64,000 bases of DNA, taken from NCBI GenBank assembly GCA_019739215.1, contig JAHHDR010000023.1, forward strand, positions 62,001 through 126,000, in the 5' to 3' direction. This stretch comes from Rhizobium sp. GTDB taxonomy: Bacteria; Pseudomonadota; Alphaproteobacteria; Rhizobiales; Rhizobiaceae. The notes beneath the pieces are model-generated. The model was given only the letters and a program-made list of their open reading frames with translations, made no database searches and was not told the DNA's origin. Position 1 is the stretch's first letter; each line of letters begins with the position of its first letter. Made by a program: the position numbers and the translations under genes. Shown piece after piece: positions 41,772 to 51,310 of this stretch.

Positions 41772-41936
41772 CGTGGAAATTCCTGCATGGGGCTTGAGGC
41801 GTCTTCTATCCTGCCATCGGGCCCATCGCCAGCCGCAGGTGACGCCGACAGACACCGCGCGGTGTTCAGCACCGATCCAGCTCCGGCGGCTATGCTGCCG
41901 ACTTGGACATGTCTGCCGGTCGGGACCGGCGACCGA

Positions 41937-41961
41937 GGAACGCGGGATGGCGCGCGGAGTT
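41937..41961 (+). promoter_or_regulatory. Possible EcfG promoter
   Basis: GGAAC at 41937-41941, 17 bases, GTT at 41959-41961 (AGTT). It lies 108 bases before the coiled-coil/DUF4189 gene. Match is imperfect. Confidence 0.35.
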
Positions 41962-42068
41962 CCGCATGCGCCAATTTAGGGGCGAAGTGCCTTATTCCGC
42001 TCGCAAGTATGTCGAAATCTCGCCGCCCTGATCACGTATCACCGGCAAAAGTCCCAGGGAGTATCGAA

Positions 42069-44178
42069 GTGACAGAAATTGCGGTTAAGCTGGACCCGGA
42101 GACCGGTGCTGCGACAGTCGAGTTGCGGGGCGCCGTCGTTGCGGAGTCCCGGTTCCGGCTGCGTGATATCGCCACCGAGAAGTTCCTCACCCGGCGCGGC
42201 TGGTCCAAGACGCCGGCATTCCTGCCCGGCGAGGCCGTCACGGCCGCAGATTTCACGGTCCTGGTCATCGACGCGGACCTCGCACGCCGGATCGCGCCCG
42301 GCATGAACCTGTCGCTGGAGCAGCCCGCGTCGAATGTCTTCGCGAGCATCTTCTGGCCGGAAAAGCTCGCTGCGGCGGCAGCCGCGGATGATGAATCGGG
42401 CCCAGATGACGCGGACGAAGAGACTCCCGATGTGACGTCCACCGATGACACCGACGAAATGGTCGCTGCCGCGGACGCCGAAGCCGCAAGGCTGATGGAC
42501 GATGCCGGCGCCGCCGAAGCCGAAGCCGAAGCCGACGACAATGAGCCGGCATCGCTCGAGCCCGCCATCCGCGAGGAGGCGAGCGCACCCTATCGATCCG
42601 AGGTTCCCGCGGTTGCGGCTCCGCCGCGCGCCAGAAGCGAGGTTCCGGAACCTGATTATGACGACGAGGACGAACGCGGCACGCCGTGGGGCAAGCTCGC
42701 CGCCGCTGCCTTGTTCTTCATGGTGCTTGGGTCTCTCCTGACCTATTTCTGGCAGAGCTCGGCCTATGAGAACGACCTGCGCGTGGCGATGCGTGCCGTC
42801 GAGGCCCAGCGCGACCAGGACAAGGCTGATTTCGACCGGCGTCTGGCGGATGTTCAGGCCGACGCGGGCAAGGCGACCGATGACACTGTCACGGCTGACA
42901 ATGCCAGTGTCGCCGCCCTGACCAGCAAGGCCGGCGAGCTCACCGGCGATCGGGATGCCGCGCTGGCGGAAGTGTCCGAGCAGCAGGCTCGGGTCAAGGC
43001 GCTGGAGGAACGGCTTTCGACGGCCCAGGGCGAGATCGAGCGACTGAAGACTGCGGCGGCTGCCGATGCCAGCCAGCAGAGCACTCTCCTGAACGAACGC
43101 ATCGAGGCCCTTGGCGCTGAGCTCGAAACGGCTCGCAACGCGCTCGAGACGACCCGGACGGAACTGGCCGCCCGCGACCAGGCGGTCGCGAGGTCCGGCG
43201 AGGAACTCCAGGCTGCGAAGGATGAGGTCGCAGCGCTCAGGAAGTCGGCCGAGGACAGCAAGGCGACGCAGGGCGAAGAGGTCGAGGAGCGCATCCGAGC
43301 GCTGTCGACCCAACTGGACAAGGCGGCCCAGGATCTTGCGGCGCGCGACGCGAGCCTGCGCGACGTCCAGTCCCGGCTCTCCGTGGCCAATGTCCAGATC
43401 GAGGCCTTGAAGCAGGTGGCGGGAAAGGCCACCCAAGCGGATCTTGAGCGCACGACGCTTGCCGACCGGATCACCGAACTGGCCGAGCAGATCGACAAGG
43501 CGGACAAGGAAGTGGCCGCGAAGGATGCGGAACTCGCCAAGGCGAAGACGAGCCTCGACGCCGCCAACGCCCTGCTCACCGCAAATGCCGCCGAGATCGA
43601 GGACACTGCGCGCCTCTACGGCCACGGTAGCGGCGTCCGCCGATGGCACGCAGCAAACCGATTCCACCACCGCGCGCCTCCAGCAGGAGCGGGATATTTT
43701 CGCCCAGGAACTCAAGGCGATGACCGAGAGCTTCAACGCCCTCAAGGCCGAGCGCGATCGTCTCGCGGAGACTGCGGGCCGCGCCGAGCAGCAGACGGCG
43801 AGCCTGGATACCCAGGGCGCGATTGCCGACAGCCGCGCCGTCTGGGGCGCCACAGCCATCGACCAGACGGGCGCGATCTACTCTCTGCAGAATCAAGTCG
43901 CGGAAAAGTCGGCATCGGAAAATGTCGTCGCGCTTTGCCGGGGCAAGTCCAATGGTCGCTGCGAGCCGCTGCGGAGCTATTCCAACAGCTGCTTCAGCCT
44001 CGCCCGAATCGAGGGCGAGGGACCACGCAACGACAATTTCGGCTTCTCGGTTAACAAGGACTGGCAGTCGGCGGAAAGCGGCGCGGTGCGCCAATGCAAG
44101 GAACTCGGCGGAAACTGCACCGTCAGGTTCACGGCCTGCTCGCCGGACGCCCTTTCAAAGCCAGCGGTCAATCAGTAA
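42069..44178 (+). CDS. Membrane coiled-coil protein with C-terminal DUF4189 domain, frameshifted
   Basis: About 702 residues. A small beta-rich N-terminal domain (~1-110), an acidic Ala/Glu/Asp-rich linker, one transmembrane helix (LAAAALFFMVLGSLLTYFW), a ~330-residue coiled coil and a C-terminal domain starting WGATAIDQTG with six cysteines (CRGKSNGRC, SCFS, CKELGGNC, TAC), as in DUF4189. An extra C at 43613-43614 splits coiled coil and C-terminal domain; removing it makes one frame. GTG 42069 has an AGGGAG site; ATG 42009 is an alternative. Topology suggests the Cys-rich domain is periplasmic. Function unknown. Confidence 0.75.
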
Positions 44179-44205
44179 GGACGTTCCGATCCGGCACATT
44201 GGCCG

Positions 44206-44231
44206 GGAACAAATCAAGCCTCCCAAACGTT
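44206..44231 (+). promoter_or_regulatory. EcfG promoter of the DUF982 gene
   Basis: GGAAC at 44206-44210, a 17-base spacer and CGTT at 44228-44231. Perfect consensus, 46 bases before the ATG at 44278. Confidence 0.88.
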
Positions 44232-44277
44232 GCTTCATCAGTGTATATTAGTGGCGTCGCATTTGGGAGGATTTCAC

Positions 44278-44535
44278 ATGCATGGCCAGTACTGGAAGAA
44301 GTCGGTGCTGCTTGAATTCGCGGGATCCGGTGTCAGCGGGATCCGAACCGTGACGAGCACGGACGATGCCGCTCGATGCCTGCTCTATAAGTGGCCCGAC
44401 CAGAGCAGCAAGGCCTACCACCGCGCAAAGGGCATGTGCCTCGATGCCCTCGAGGGCCGCAAGCCCGACGAGGACGCGCGCGAAGCGTTTCTGGAAGCGG
44501 CCCGTGAGGCGCAGATAACCATTCGCCTGAATTAG
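44278..44535 (+). CDS. DUF982 family protein
   Basis: 85 residues with the DUF982 pattern: a beta hairpin at the start, TSTDDAARCLLYKWPDQSSKAYHRAKGMCLDALEGRK and EDAREAFLEAAREAQI. DUF982 proteins are largely restricted to Rhizobiales and have no known function. ATG 44278 has a GGGAGG site. A perfect EcfG promoter precedes it and a strong hairpin follows, so it is a single-gene stress transcript; this supports a general-stress role. Confidence 0.9.
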   Translation: MHGQYWKKSVLLEFAGSGVSGIRTVTSTDDAARCLLYKWPDQSSKAYHRAKGMCLDALEGRKPDEDAREAFLEAAREAQITIRLN

Positions 44536-44541
44536 AAGCCG

Positions 44542-44565
44542 GTCCGGTCCGTTCGCGGACCGGAC
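44542..44565 (+). terminator. Hairpin terminator after the DUF982 gene
   Basis: A perfect 10-bp GC-rich stem (44542-44551 with 44556-44565) closed by a TTCG tetraloop, followed by a pyrimidine-rich stretch. No long T run. Confidence 0.7.
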
Positions 44566-44668
44566 TCTCGCTCTTCCCCTTCCGCCGATTACCCGATAGA
44601 AGTTTCCGGCCTGGCATCGCGAATGTTGCCGGCACGTCGCAGATTACTCTGGCAACCGGGGTCGTTGC

Positions 44669-46435
44669 ATGCGGACAGATCAGTGGCTGATCGTGCTGGT
44701 CATCGTCTTGATGATGGTTGCGTTCATCTGGGGCCGATACCGTTACGACATCGTCGCTGCCGTCGCACTCATAGCCAGCATGATTCTAGGCCTTGTCCCA
44801 CCGGACAAGGCCTTTTCCGGCTTCAGTGACGACATCGTCATCATTGTCGGCAGCGCGCTGCTGCTCAGCGGCGCGATTGCCCGCTCAGGCCTGATGGACA
44901 TGCTCCTGCGCCGGGTTGCCCCGGAAAGCCAGACGCCGCGGGTGCAGTTGTTGATCCTCGTCTCGCTCGTGGCCTTCATGTCGTCCTTCGTGAAGAACAT
45001 CGGCGCTCTGGCGATCATGATTCCGATTGCCCTGCAGATGGCGCGCGGGTCCGGCGTTTCGCCATCAATGTTCCTGATGCCCATGTCCTTCGCCTCGCTT
45101 CTCGGCGGCCTGATGACACAAGTTGGGACGTCGCCCAATGTGATCGTCTCGCGGATCCGCGAGGAAATCAACGGGCAGTCCTTCCAGATGTTCGACTATA
45201 CCCCGCTTGGGCTGGCGCTGACACTTGTCGGCATCGTCTTCCTCGCCCTGTTCTACAAACTCCTTCCCGAGCGCCGGCGCAGCGAGCGCGATCTGGCCGA
45301 AGCGGTTGCGATCAAGAACTACACCACCGAGGCCAAGGTCACGCCCCAGACGCTGGCCGTCGGCAAGTCCGTGCGCGACCTGCAGAAACTCGCCAGTGGC
45401 GGCGCCATGGTCATTGCCATCATCAGCGAGAAGGGCAAGTTCCGCAAACCTCTGCCGGACACGCTGCTGAAGACCGGCGACATGATGATCATCGAGGGCG
45501 AGCAGGACGCGCTCGACCGGATGGTCAGCCAGGGGAAACTGAAGCTCGCTGTGCAGCGACAGGAGAAGTCCGCCCAGGGCGCGGAAATCGGTTCGGTGGA
45601 GGCCATCGTCGGCGCGGGATCGCGCCTGATCGGCAAGAGCGCCAAGGACCTGTTTCTCTTCGACGCCGGGCTTACGCTGCTTGCCGTCAGCCGCAGCGAC
45701 GAGCGCTTCGTCGAACGCCTCGGCGAAATCAAGATCCAGAATGGCGATGTGCTGGTGCTGCAAGGCAACGTCAAGAACCTGCCGGACCATCTGCGGGAGT
45801 GGGGATGCCTGCCGCTCGTCCAGCGCGACGTGCGCCTAGGCTCGGTTCGCAACAGCCTGATTCCCGTCGGCATCCTGCTTGGCGCGATGGTGTTGACCGC
45901 TTTCGGCGCCATCCCGGTCGCTGCCGCCTTTTTTGGCGCGGCTCTGCTGGTCGTGCTGTTCGGCGGGCTGCCGATGCGCGATGCCTATAGCCATCTCGAT
46001 GCGCCGATCCTGGTCATGCTGGCAGCGCTGATCCCTGTCAGCGATGCACTGAGGACGACAGGCACGACCGACATCATTGCCGCCCGGCTGTCCGACCTGG
46101 CCGCGATGCTGCCGCCCTACGGCGCGCTGGCGCTGATCCTGGTCGCGGCCATGGCGGTGACGCCGTTTCTCAACAATGCCGCCACCGTGCTGGTCATGGC
46201 CCCGATTGCCGCGACCTTCGCAGCCAAGCTTGGCTATGCGCCCGAGGCCTTCCTGATGGCTGTCGCGATCGGAGCAGGCTGCGATTTCCTGACGCCGATC
46301 GGCCACCAGTGCAATACGCTGGTGATGGGCCCAGGTGGCTATCGCTTCGGAGACTACTGGAAGCTGGGTCTGCCGCTCTCCATCATTGTCATCCTGGTTG
46401 CGGTTCCCATGCTGCTTGTCGTCTGGCCGTTGTGA
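44669..46435 (+). CDS. SLC13-type permease with two TrkA-C (RCK_C) domains
   Basis: 588 residues. Two membrane halves (about residues 5-190 and 395-588) flank a soluble insert with two TrkA_C domains (VGKSVRDLQKLASGG to LKTGDMMIIEGEQ, and VGAGSRLIGKSAKDL to IQNGDVLVLQG). Membrane landmarks include FMSSFVKNIGALAIMIPIA and TPFLNNAATVLVMAPIA, the repeated SNxxT-like motifs of the DASS/ion-transporter superfamily. Substrate is probably a divalent anion such as sulfate or a dicarboxylate, not determinable here. Stand-alone gene. Confidence 0.88.
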   Translation: MRTDQWLIVLVIVLMMVAFIWGRYRYDIVAAVALIASMILGLVPPDKAFSGFSDDIVIIVGSALLLSGAIARSGLMDMLLRRVAPESQTPRVQLLILVSLVAFMSSFVKNIGALAIMIPIALQMARGSGVSPSMFLMPMSFASLLGGLMTQVGTSPNVIVSRIREEINGQSFQMFDYTPLGLALTLVGIVFLALFYKLLPERRRSERDLAEAVAIKNYTTEAKVTPQTLAVGKSVRDLQKLASGGAMVIAIISEKGKFRKPLPDTLLKTGDMMIIEGEQDALDRMVSQGKLKLAVQRQEKSAQGAEIGSVEAIVGAGSRLIGKSAKDLFLFDAGLTLLAVSRSDERFVERLGEIKIQNGDVLVLQGNVKNLPDHLREWGCLPLVQRDVRLGSVRNSLIPVGILLGAMVLTAFGAIPVAAAFFGAALLVVLFGGLPMRDAYSHLDAPILVMLAALIPVSDALRTTGTTDIIAARLSDLAAMLPPYGALALILVAAMAVTPFLNNAATVLVMAPIAATFAAKLGYAPEAFLMAVAIGAGCDFLTPIGHQCNTLVMGPGGYRFGDYWKLGLPLSIIVILVAVPMLLVVWPL

Positions 46436-46465
46436 GTGATGCCTGCATGGTCTGGCGCCGGAACG

Positions 46466-47362
46466 TCAAGTTCCCGCGCCTTTTGCATAGTCCGTCAGTC
46501 CGCGCACCAGTCCGTCGAAGGCGGCCCGGCATCGCGGCGAGTCCCTGAGATCCTCGTGCATGACGATCCAGGTATGCAACGGCAGTTCGAAATCTGCGGC
46601 GAACAGGCGGACGATGTCACCCGCGGCGCGCGCCAGTTGCACCTGGCAGACGCCGATGCCGCAACCGGACCGGATTGCCGAGAACTGTGCGAGGTTGCTG
46701 TCGGCACGGAAGGCAAAGCGAGTCTCGGCCAGCAACGGTACGCGCTCGGTCATCGCTCGCACGAAGGCTGACCGCGTGTCGAAGCCGATGAGTCTGTGCC
46801 CAGCCAGATCGGCCAGCGACGCCGGTACGCCATGCTTGTCGAGATAGCGCTGGTGCGCATTCAGTCCGAGCGGGATGGCGCCGACATGCCGGGCAACGAG
46901 CGCCTTCTGGGCCGGCTCCGCCATGCGAACGGCGATGTCGGCCTCACGATTGAGCACGTCCTCGACGTCGTCGGTGGTCGACAGTTCGATTTCCAGGGCA
47001 GGGTATTCGTCCTGGAGCCGGGCGAGGATCGGCGGCAGGACCTCGATGCCAATCACCTCGCTGGCGCTGATCCGCACCGTGCCGCCGACCCGGCCCCGCG
47101 CTTCGGTGGCCGCACGCACCAGCGCCGCGCTGGTCGCGGCGATGACATCGGCGAAAGGCTTCAAAGCCAGCGCCGCCTCGCTCGGCGTCAGGCCTTGCTG
47201 CGACCGCGTGAAGAGCTGTTGGCCCAGCGTTTCTTCCAGCGCCTCGATATGGCGCCCGATCGTCGGCTGCGTCAGGCCAAGCTCGCGCGCTGCCGCCGAC
47301 AGGGAACCATGGTCGAGCACGGCGAGAAGGCTTCGATAAAGATCCCAATTTGGCTCTGTCAT
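46466..47362 (-). CDS. LysR-family transcriptional regulator
   Basis: 298 residues. N-terminal helix-turn-helix LLAVLDHGSLSAAARELGLTQPTIGRHIEALEE, then the two-lobed effector domain (VRISASEVIGIEVLPPIL). It is divergent from the epimerase gene at 47453 and probably regulates it. A palindromic ATGC-N11-GCAT element (47361-47379) overlaps its start codon and fits the T-N11-A LysR box. Confidence 0.95.
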   Translation of the reverse strand: MTEPNWDLYRSLLAVLDHGSLSAAARELGLTQPTIGRHIEALEETLGQQLFTRSQQGLTPSEAALALKPFADVIAATSAALVRAATEARGRVGGTVRISASEVIGIEVLPPILARLQDEYPALEIELSTTDDVEDVLNREADIAVRMAEPAQKALVARHVGAIPLGLNAHQRYLDKHGVPASLADLAGHRLIGFDTRSAFVRAMTERVPLLAETRFAFRADSNLAQFSAIRSGCGIGVCQVQLARAAGDIVRLFAADFELPLHTWIVMHEDLRDSPRCRAAFDGLVRGLTDYAKGAGT

Positions 47363-47379
47363 GCAATTATGTATAGCAT
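47361..47379. promoter_or_regulatory. Putative LysR box (ATGC-N11-GCAT)
   Basis: A dyad with ATGC at 47361-47364 and GCAT at 47376-47379 in the 90-base divergent region between the LysR gene and the epimerase gene. Its position over the LysR start suits autorepression. Identification is by pattern only. Confidence 0.5.
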
Positions 47380-47452
47380 ACCTACTGTTTTCAGCAGTTT
47401 TGTTTGAACCCTATCGATGGCATTCTCCCTGCATCAGACAAGGAGAGACGCC

Positions 47453-48478
47453 ATGGATCAACTCGGGCAGAAGACAGCACTCGTTCTCGGAGCCACCGGC
47501 GGCATCGGCAGCGCGGTTGCCACGCGGCTTTCGGATGCCGGGTGGACGGTTCGGGCGCTGCACCGCAACGCCGTCGATGCCAGCCAGTCCCGGCCCGGTT
47601 GGGACTGGCGTCAGGGGGATGCCCTGTCGGCGAGCGATGTCCTCGCGGCGGCCGAGGGCGCGGACCTCATCGTCCACGCCGTCAACCCGCCGGGTTATCG
47701 CAACTGGGGTGAGCTCGTGCTCCCGATGATCGAGAGTTCGATCGCGGCGGCGCGCGCAACGGGCGCCACCATCCTGCTGCCCGGAACGATCTACAATTTC
47801 GGCCTCGATACTTTCCCCGTGCTCGTTGAAGACAGCCCGCAAAATCCGGTCACCGCGAAGGGTCGCATCCGCGCGGAGATGGAGCGTCGCCTCGAAGAGG
47901 CTGCGGCCGACGGTGTACGCGTCCTTATCGTCCGGGCCGGCGACTTCTTCGGGCCGGGTGCGGCGAACAACTGGTTCTCTCAGGGCATGGTGCGGCCGGG
48001 CCGGCCGGCAAGGTCGGTCGTCTATCCGGGCCGGCGCGGAACGGGCCATCAATGGGCTTACATTCCCGATGTCGCCGAAACCATGCTGAGACTCGTCGAG
48101 CGGCGGGATGAGCTCCCGACCTTCGCGGTCTTTCACATGCGCGGCGTGTGGGATGGCGACGGTACGGCCATGATCGGGGCGATCGGCCGCGCCCAGGGCT
48201 TCGCGACGCGGGTCTGGACGTTTCCGTGATGGTCGATGCCCTTGCTGGCGCCCTTCGTGCCGCTGTTCCGGGAACTGGGCGAGATGCGCTATCTCTGGTC
48301 CACGCCGCTGCGCATGGACAATGCGAGGCTGGTGTCCTTCCTCGGCGAGGAGCCGAACACGCCGCTGGATCATGCCGTCAGGCAGACGCTCGCATCGATG
48401 GGTTGCCTTCCGGATGGCGCGGGTGTCGCTGAGGCCCCCGAAGCAGAGCGTAAAGCATTGGCCGTCCACCAGATGTAG
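47453..48478 (+). CDS. NAD(P)-dependent epimerase/NmrA-like protein interrupted by a TGA
   Basis: The Rossmann motif VLGATGGIGSAVATRL opens the protein, followed by LIVHAVNPPGYRNW, LLPGTIYNFG, the KGRIRAEME region and VLIVRAGDFFGPGAANNWF. Translation stops at TGA 48227-48229 after VWTFP, but the same frame continues for 83 codons with WSMPLLAPFVPLFREL and a normal family C terminus (341 codons in all). The stop sits where homologues of this type have Trp-Trp, so a TGG to TGA change is the likely lesion. ATG 47453 has an AAGGAG site. Divergent LysR regulator. Confidence 0.82.
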
Positions 48479-48813
48479 TACGGAATCGTGGCGGCGGGAA
48501 AGGCATCCTGACGAAGCGGCAGATAGACCCCCACCCACTCCCAATGCCAGAAGCGGGTGGGGGATAGCCAGCCGAGTTGACTGGCCTTTCAGCGACCAGG
48601 TCGCCTACTTCTCGGAACACTACGGCGCCGTGGTCCATTGTGCTGTCTCGGCGGGAACAGGTTGGTGAGAGATATAGCGGCCACTCGCTGAAGCTGAGGT
48701 GAACCCGGGCTTCAGGCCAGGTTCAGCTTCGCGATGGCGGTGGATCGGATCATTGCTGGGGATGCGCCGATGCAGCGCATGTTGACAGGATTGAGGGTGC
48801 GGAAGTCTGGAGC
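48479..48813. other. 335-base gap between convergent genes
   Basis: No gene is supported here. Apart from the stem-loop at 48528-48563, I see nothing distinctive. Confidence 0.6.
48528..48563. terminator. Stem-loop between convergent genes
   Basis: A 9-bp perfect stem (48528-48536 with 48555-48563) with an 18-base loop, 50 bases past the epimerase stop. It may terminate transcription from either side; no T tract. Confidence 0.5.
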
Positions 48814-49236
48814 TCAGATGCCTTTGGTGTCCGTCTCGGGCACGATCGCCACGCCACCGATCCGATAGCTGCCGTCCGGCTGGCGCAGCAATTGATACAC
48901 GGCCTTCCAGTCCTTGCCGTCGCGACCCTCGATCAGCAGTTCGTGCAGCACCATGGCGCCGTCGTCGATAGTCTGCGTCCGGCCGAACGCGTAGTTGCCG
49001 GGCTTGTAGACCGGCTGGTAACTCTTCTTGACCATGTCGAAGAAGCTGTCCTTGTCAGGATAGCGGGCCTGGATGCCGGGCGCGGCGAAGGCATAGGCGG
49101 CGGCTGCGTCATCCCTGAGGAAGGCTTCGATCTGCTTCTCAACCACCCGCCGCGAACCCTCGACAGCGTTGTCGGCAAGGCCGGGCAAAGGCCAGGCGAT
49201 CAACGCCATGGCAAAGAGGGCAGGGGATATGCGCAT
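48814..49236 (-). CDS. DUF4864-type exported protein
   Basis: 140 residues. Signal peptide MRISPALFAMALIAWPLPGLADN; the mature part VEKQIEAFLRDDAAAAYAFAAPGIQARYPD and FFDMVKKSYQPVY then a beta-rich end matches DUF4864 (NTF2-like). ATG 49236 has a GGAGGT site. It lies 91 bases after the operon's last clear member, so it could be co-transcribed with it or independent. Function unknown. Confidence 0.8.
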   Translation of the reverse strand: MRISPALFAMALIAWPLPGLADNAVEGSRRVVEKQIEAFLRDDAAAAYAFAAPGIQARYPDKDSFFDMVKKSYQPVYKPGNYAFGRTQTIDDGAMVLHELLIEGRDGKDWKAVYQLLRQPDGSYRIGGVAIVPETDTKGI

Positions 49237-49327
49237 GACGGCACCTCCGCGGTATCGGGGGAGCATACGCCGTTTTGGCACATGCCTCCCTGCACGTTTA
49301 CGTGAGCAAAGGTCCGTCGGATCAGCT

Positions 49328-50266
49328 TCAGAACGACTTGATCAGCGTGCCGACGGTAACATGCGGAAATGTCATGCCACGGAAAGTCAGCATCGCGAAT
49401 TGCGAATACTGCATCTGCAGGAACTCGTTGCCATGGCTGTCGACCATGGTCTGGATGCCGAACACCGACTGCATGTCGAGGGCATTGGCATTGGCATTGA
49501 TGAAGGGAATGTTGGCGATGCCCCCGACATTGTTGCTGGAAGACGTGATCAGCAGATCGACTTCCTTGACCTTGCAGCCCTGGCCGTTGACCTGTTCGGC
49601 AACCGTGTCGCGCAACATCTGCAGGGGATCATCGATGATTGCCTGCGTCAGCCCGGCCGGCAGCGGATTGCTGCGGAACTCGCTCGGGATCGAGAGATCG
49701 TATTCCGCAAACGGGTTCCTGGTTCCCGGCGGCGGCGGAGCGCTGCCGATTTCATAAGGCACGGTGCTCGACGGCGGAATGTTCGGCAATCCGTTGACCA
49801 CTTCGTGGATGGCCATGCCGACCGTACAGAAGGCATTGCCGTGCGGGATCGTGCCAAGCCTGGCGATGCTCGCGTCCTGCTTCGGGGACTCCGTCGGCGG
49901 GATGTTGAGCCACATGCCGGGCTCGACATGCAGCGCGCCGCCCGTCTCGCCGTCGATGACGCGGTGAAGATAGGTCACGCCATAGATAGCGATATCTTCC
50001 TGCGTGCTGCCGCGATTGAGTACCGGCGAGCCGATGGTGGTGAACTCGATCATCTCCCGCAGCCAGTTGAGCTGCAGGAAGAAGCCGTTCGGGCTCTTGC
50101 CGGAAAAGTCCGGCCGGGCGATCAGGCTGAAGCCGGGCCCTTCCCAATAGCCGGGCAGGTTCTTGAGCGGCCCCAGCGCATCGCCGGTCGCCCTCGCCGA
50201 TTTCACTCCGCGCAGCGGGCTATGCGCCTTGTGACTGCCGAGGCGGGGATGGGTCGCGGTGCTCAT
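49328..50266 (-). CDS. Heme-binding-protein-like beta-barrel protein of unknown function
   Basis: 312 residues without signal peptide, rich in beta strands. It resembles proteins annotated as heme-binding beta-barrel proteins, opening with LPGYWEGPGFSLIARPDF and containing GGALHVEPGMWLNIPPTE, IPHGNAF, a GGIANIPF segment and a FLQMQYSQFAMLTFRGMTFPHVTVGTL ending. There is no CxxCH motif. I cannot confirm heme binding from sequence. It sits 32 bases behind the TIM-barrel gene in the flavoenzyme operon, which suggests a redox or ligand-binding role. Confidence 0.55.
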   Translation of the reverse strand: MSTATHPRLGSHKAHSPLRGVKSARATGDALGPLKNLPGYWEGPGFSLIARPDFSGKSPNGFFLQLNWLREMIEFTTIGSPVLNRGSTQEDIAIYGVTYLHRVIDGETGGALHVEPGMWLNIPPTESPKQDASIARLGTIPHGNAFCTVGMAIHEVVNGLPNIPPSSTVPYEIGSAPPPPGTRNPFAEYDLSIPSEFRSNPLPAGLTQAIIDDPLQMLRDTVAEQVNGQGCKVKEVDLLITSSSNNVGGIANIPFINANANALDMQSVFGIQTMVDSHGNEFLQMQYSQFAMLTFRGMTFPHVTVGTLIKSF

Positions 50267-50298
50267 GCAAATTCCTTCTTGATAAAGTCCTTGGGGTT

Positions 50299-51309
50299 TC
50301 AGGCGGCAGCCAGCCGCTCAAACTGTTTTTTCACCACGGCAAGCCCGTCACGCGCCACGTCATAGGCGCTCGGCCGTCCGGCCACCGGTTCGTCTTCGCC
50401 GGGGATCCAGAACTTGCGCCGCGTCTGGCGCAGCGGGCCGTGGAAGACCGGGATGGCGTTGAAAACCTCGACGAGATAGGGGCCATTGAAATGCGGCAGG
50501 ATCGGATTGAGAAACTGGTCCCAGGCGATCCAGACATCGTTGAAAGATCCGCGATCGAGCGAGGAAATATGCACGTAATGCAGGCGCTTCTGCGCGATCG
50601 TGGCGGCGATGTCCTTCGCATAGGCTTCCGGACCGCTTGAGCCGAGCATGACATGGGCGACGTCGACGGCGAGGCCGACGTCCGAACTGTCGATGCCCTT
50701 GAGGAAATCCAGCACCTCGGACACCATGTTCGGCGCCGCCGTCTCCCAATGGTCGACGGGCTCGATCGCGAGCTTCACGCCCTTCGAACCGGCATAGTCG
50801 GCGAGTTCTGATATGACCGGCCGCGCTGTCTCGTAGCGATCGACCAGCCAGTCCTGCAGCGCGTCGCTCCAGAGCGGCGTGTCGGGATCAAGGCTCGGAT
50901 AGCCGCCATAAGGCAGCACGATCGGCCCGGCCATGACGCTGTCCTTCCGCCCGCCGAGAATGGCTGTGATGTCGACGCGCGACTTGAGATAGTCGAGCGC
51001 CTGCTGCCGTTCTGCCGCATCGGGCGAGGTCGGGTCGAAACGCTGGGTGGCGCCGACATTGGTCGTGAAGACCGCGTCCTGAAGCCCCGCCTTGTCGAAG
51101 GTCTGCTTGAGCCGGCGATAGCTTTCGATCTCCGGCGCATGATCGAGCGTGTCGCGCGGCGGGATCGGCAGGTCGAAGCCGTGATAGCCCATCTCGGTCA
51201 GCGCCTTGAGATGGCCGATCAGAACAGGCGTATAGGCGGGGTCGTCCGGCCGCATGTCGACCGTGAACATGAAGAGGCTGAACAGGATCGTCCTGTCTGA
51301 TGACGCCAT
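50299..51309 (-). CDS. Sugar phosphate isomerase/epimerase family TIM-barrel protein
   Basis: 336 residues with the xylose isomerase-like TIM-barrel (AP_endonuc_2) pattern: LKALTEMGYHGFDLPI, VKLAIEPVDHWE (metal-type Glu), VGLAVDVAHVML, LHYVHISSLDRG and GPYLVEVFN. ATG 51309 follows the previous stop by one base. No signal peptide. Family members isomerise, epimerise or dehydrate keto-sugars, and some cleave 3-keto-glycosides, which fits the dehydrogenases upstream in the same operon. Confidence 0.85.
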   Translation of the reverse strand: MASSDRTILFSLFMFTVDMRPDDPAYTPVLIGHLKALTEMGYHGFDLPIPPRDTLDHAPEIESYRRLKQTFDKAGLQDAVFTTNVGATQRFDPTSPDAAERQQALDYLKSRVDITAILGGRKDSVMAGPIVLPYGGYPSLDPDTPLWSDALQDWLVDRYETARPVISELADYAGSKGVKLAIEPVDHWETAAPNMVSEVLDFLKGIDSSDVGLAVDVAHVMLGSSGPEAYAKDIAATIAQKRLHYVHISSLDRGSFNDVWIAWDQFLNPILPHFNGPYLVEVFNAIPVFHGPLRQTRRKFWIPGEDEPVAGRPSAYDVARDGLAVVKKQFERLAAA

Positions 51310-51310
51310 C

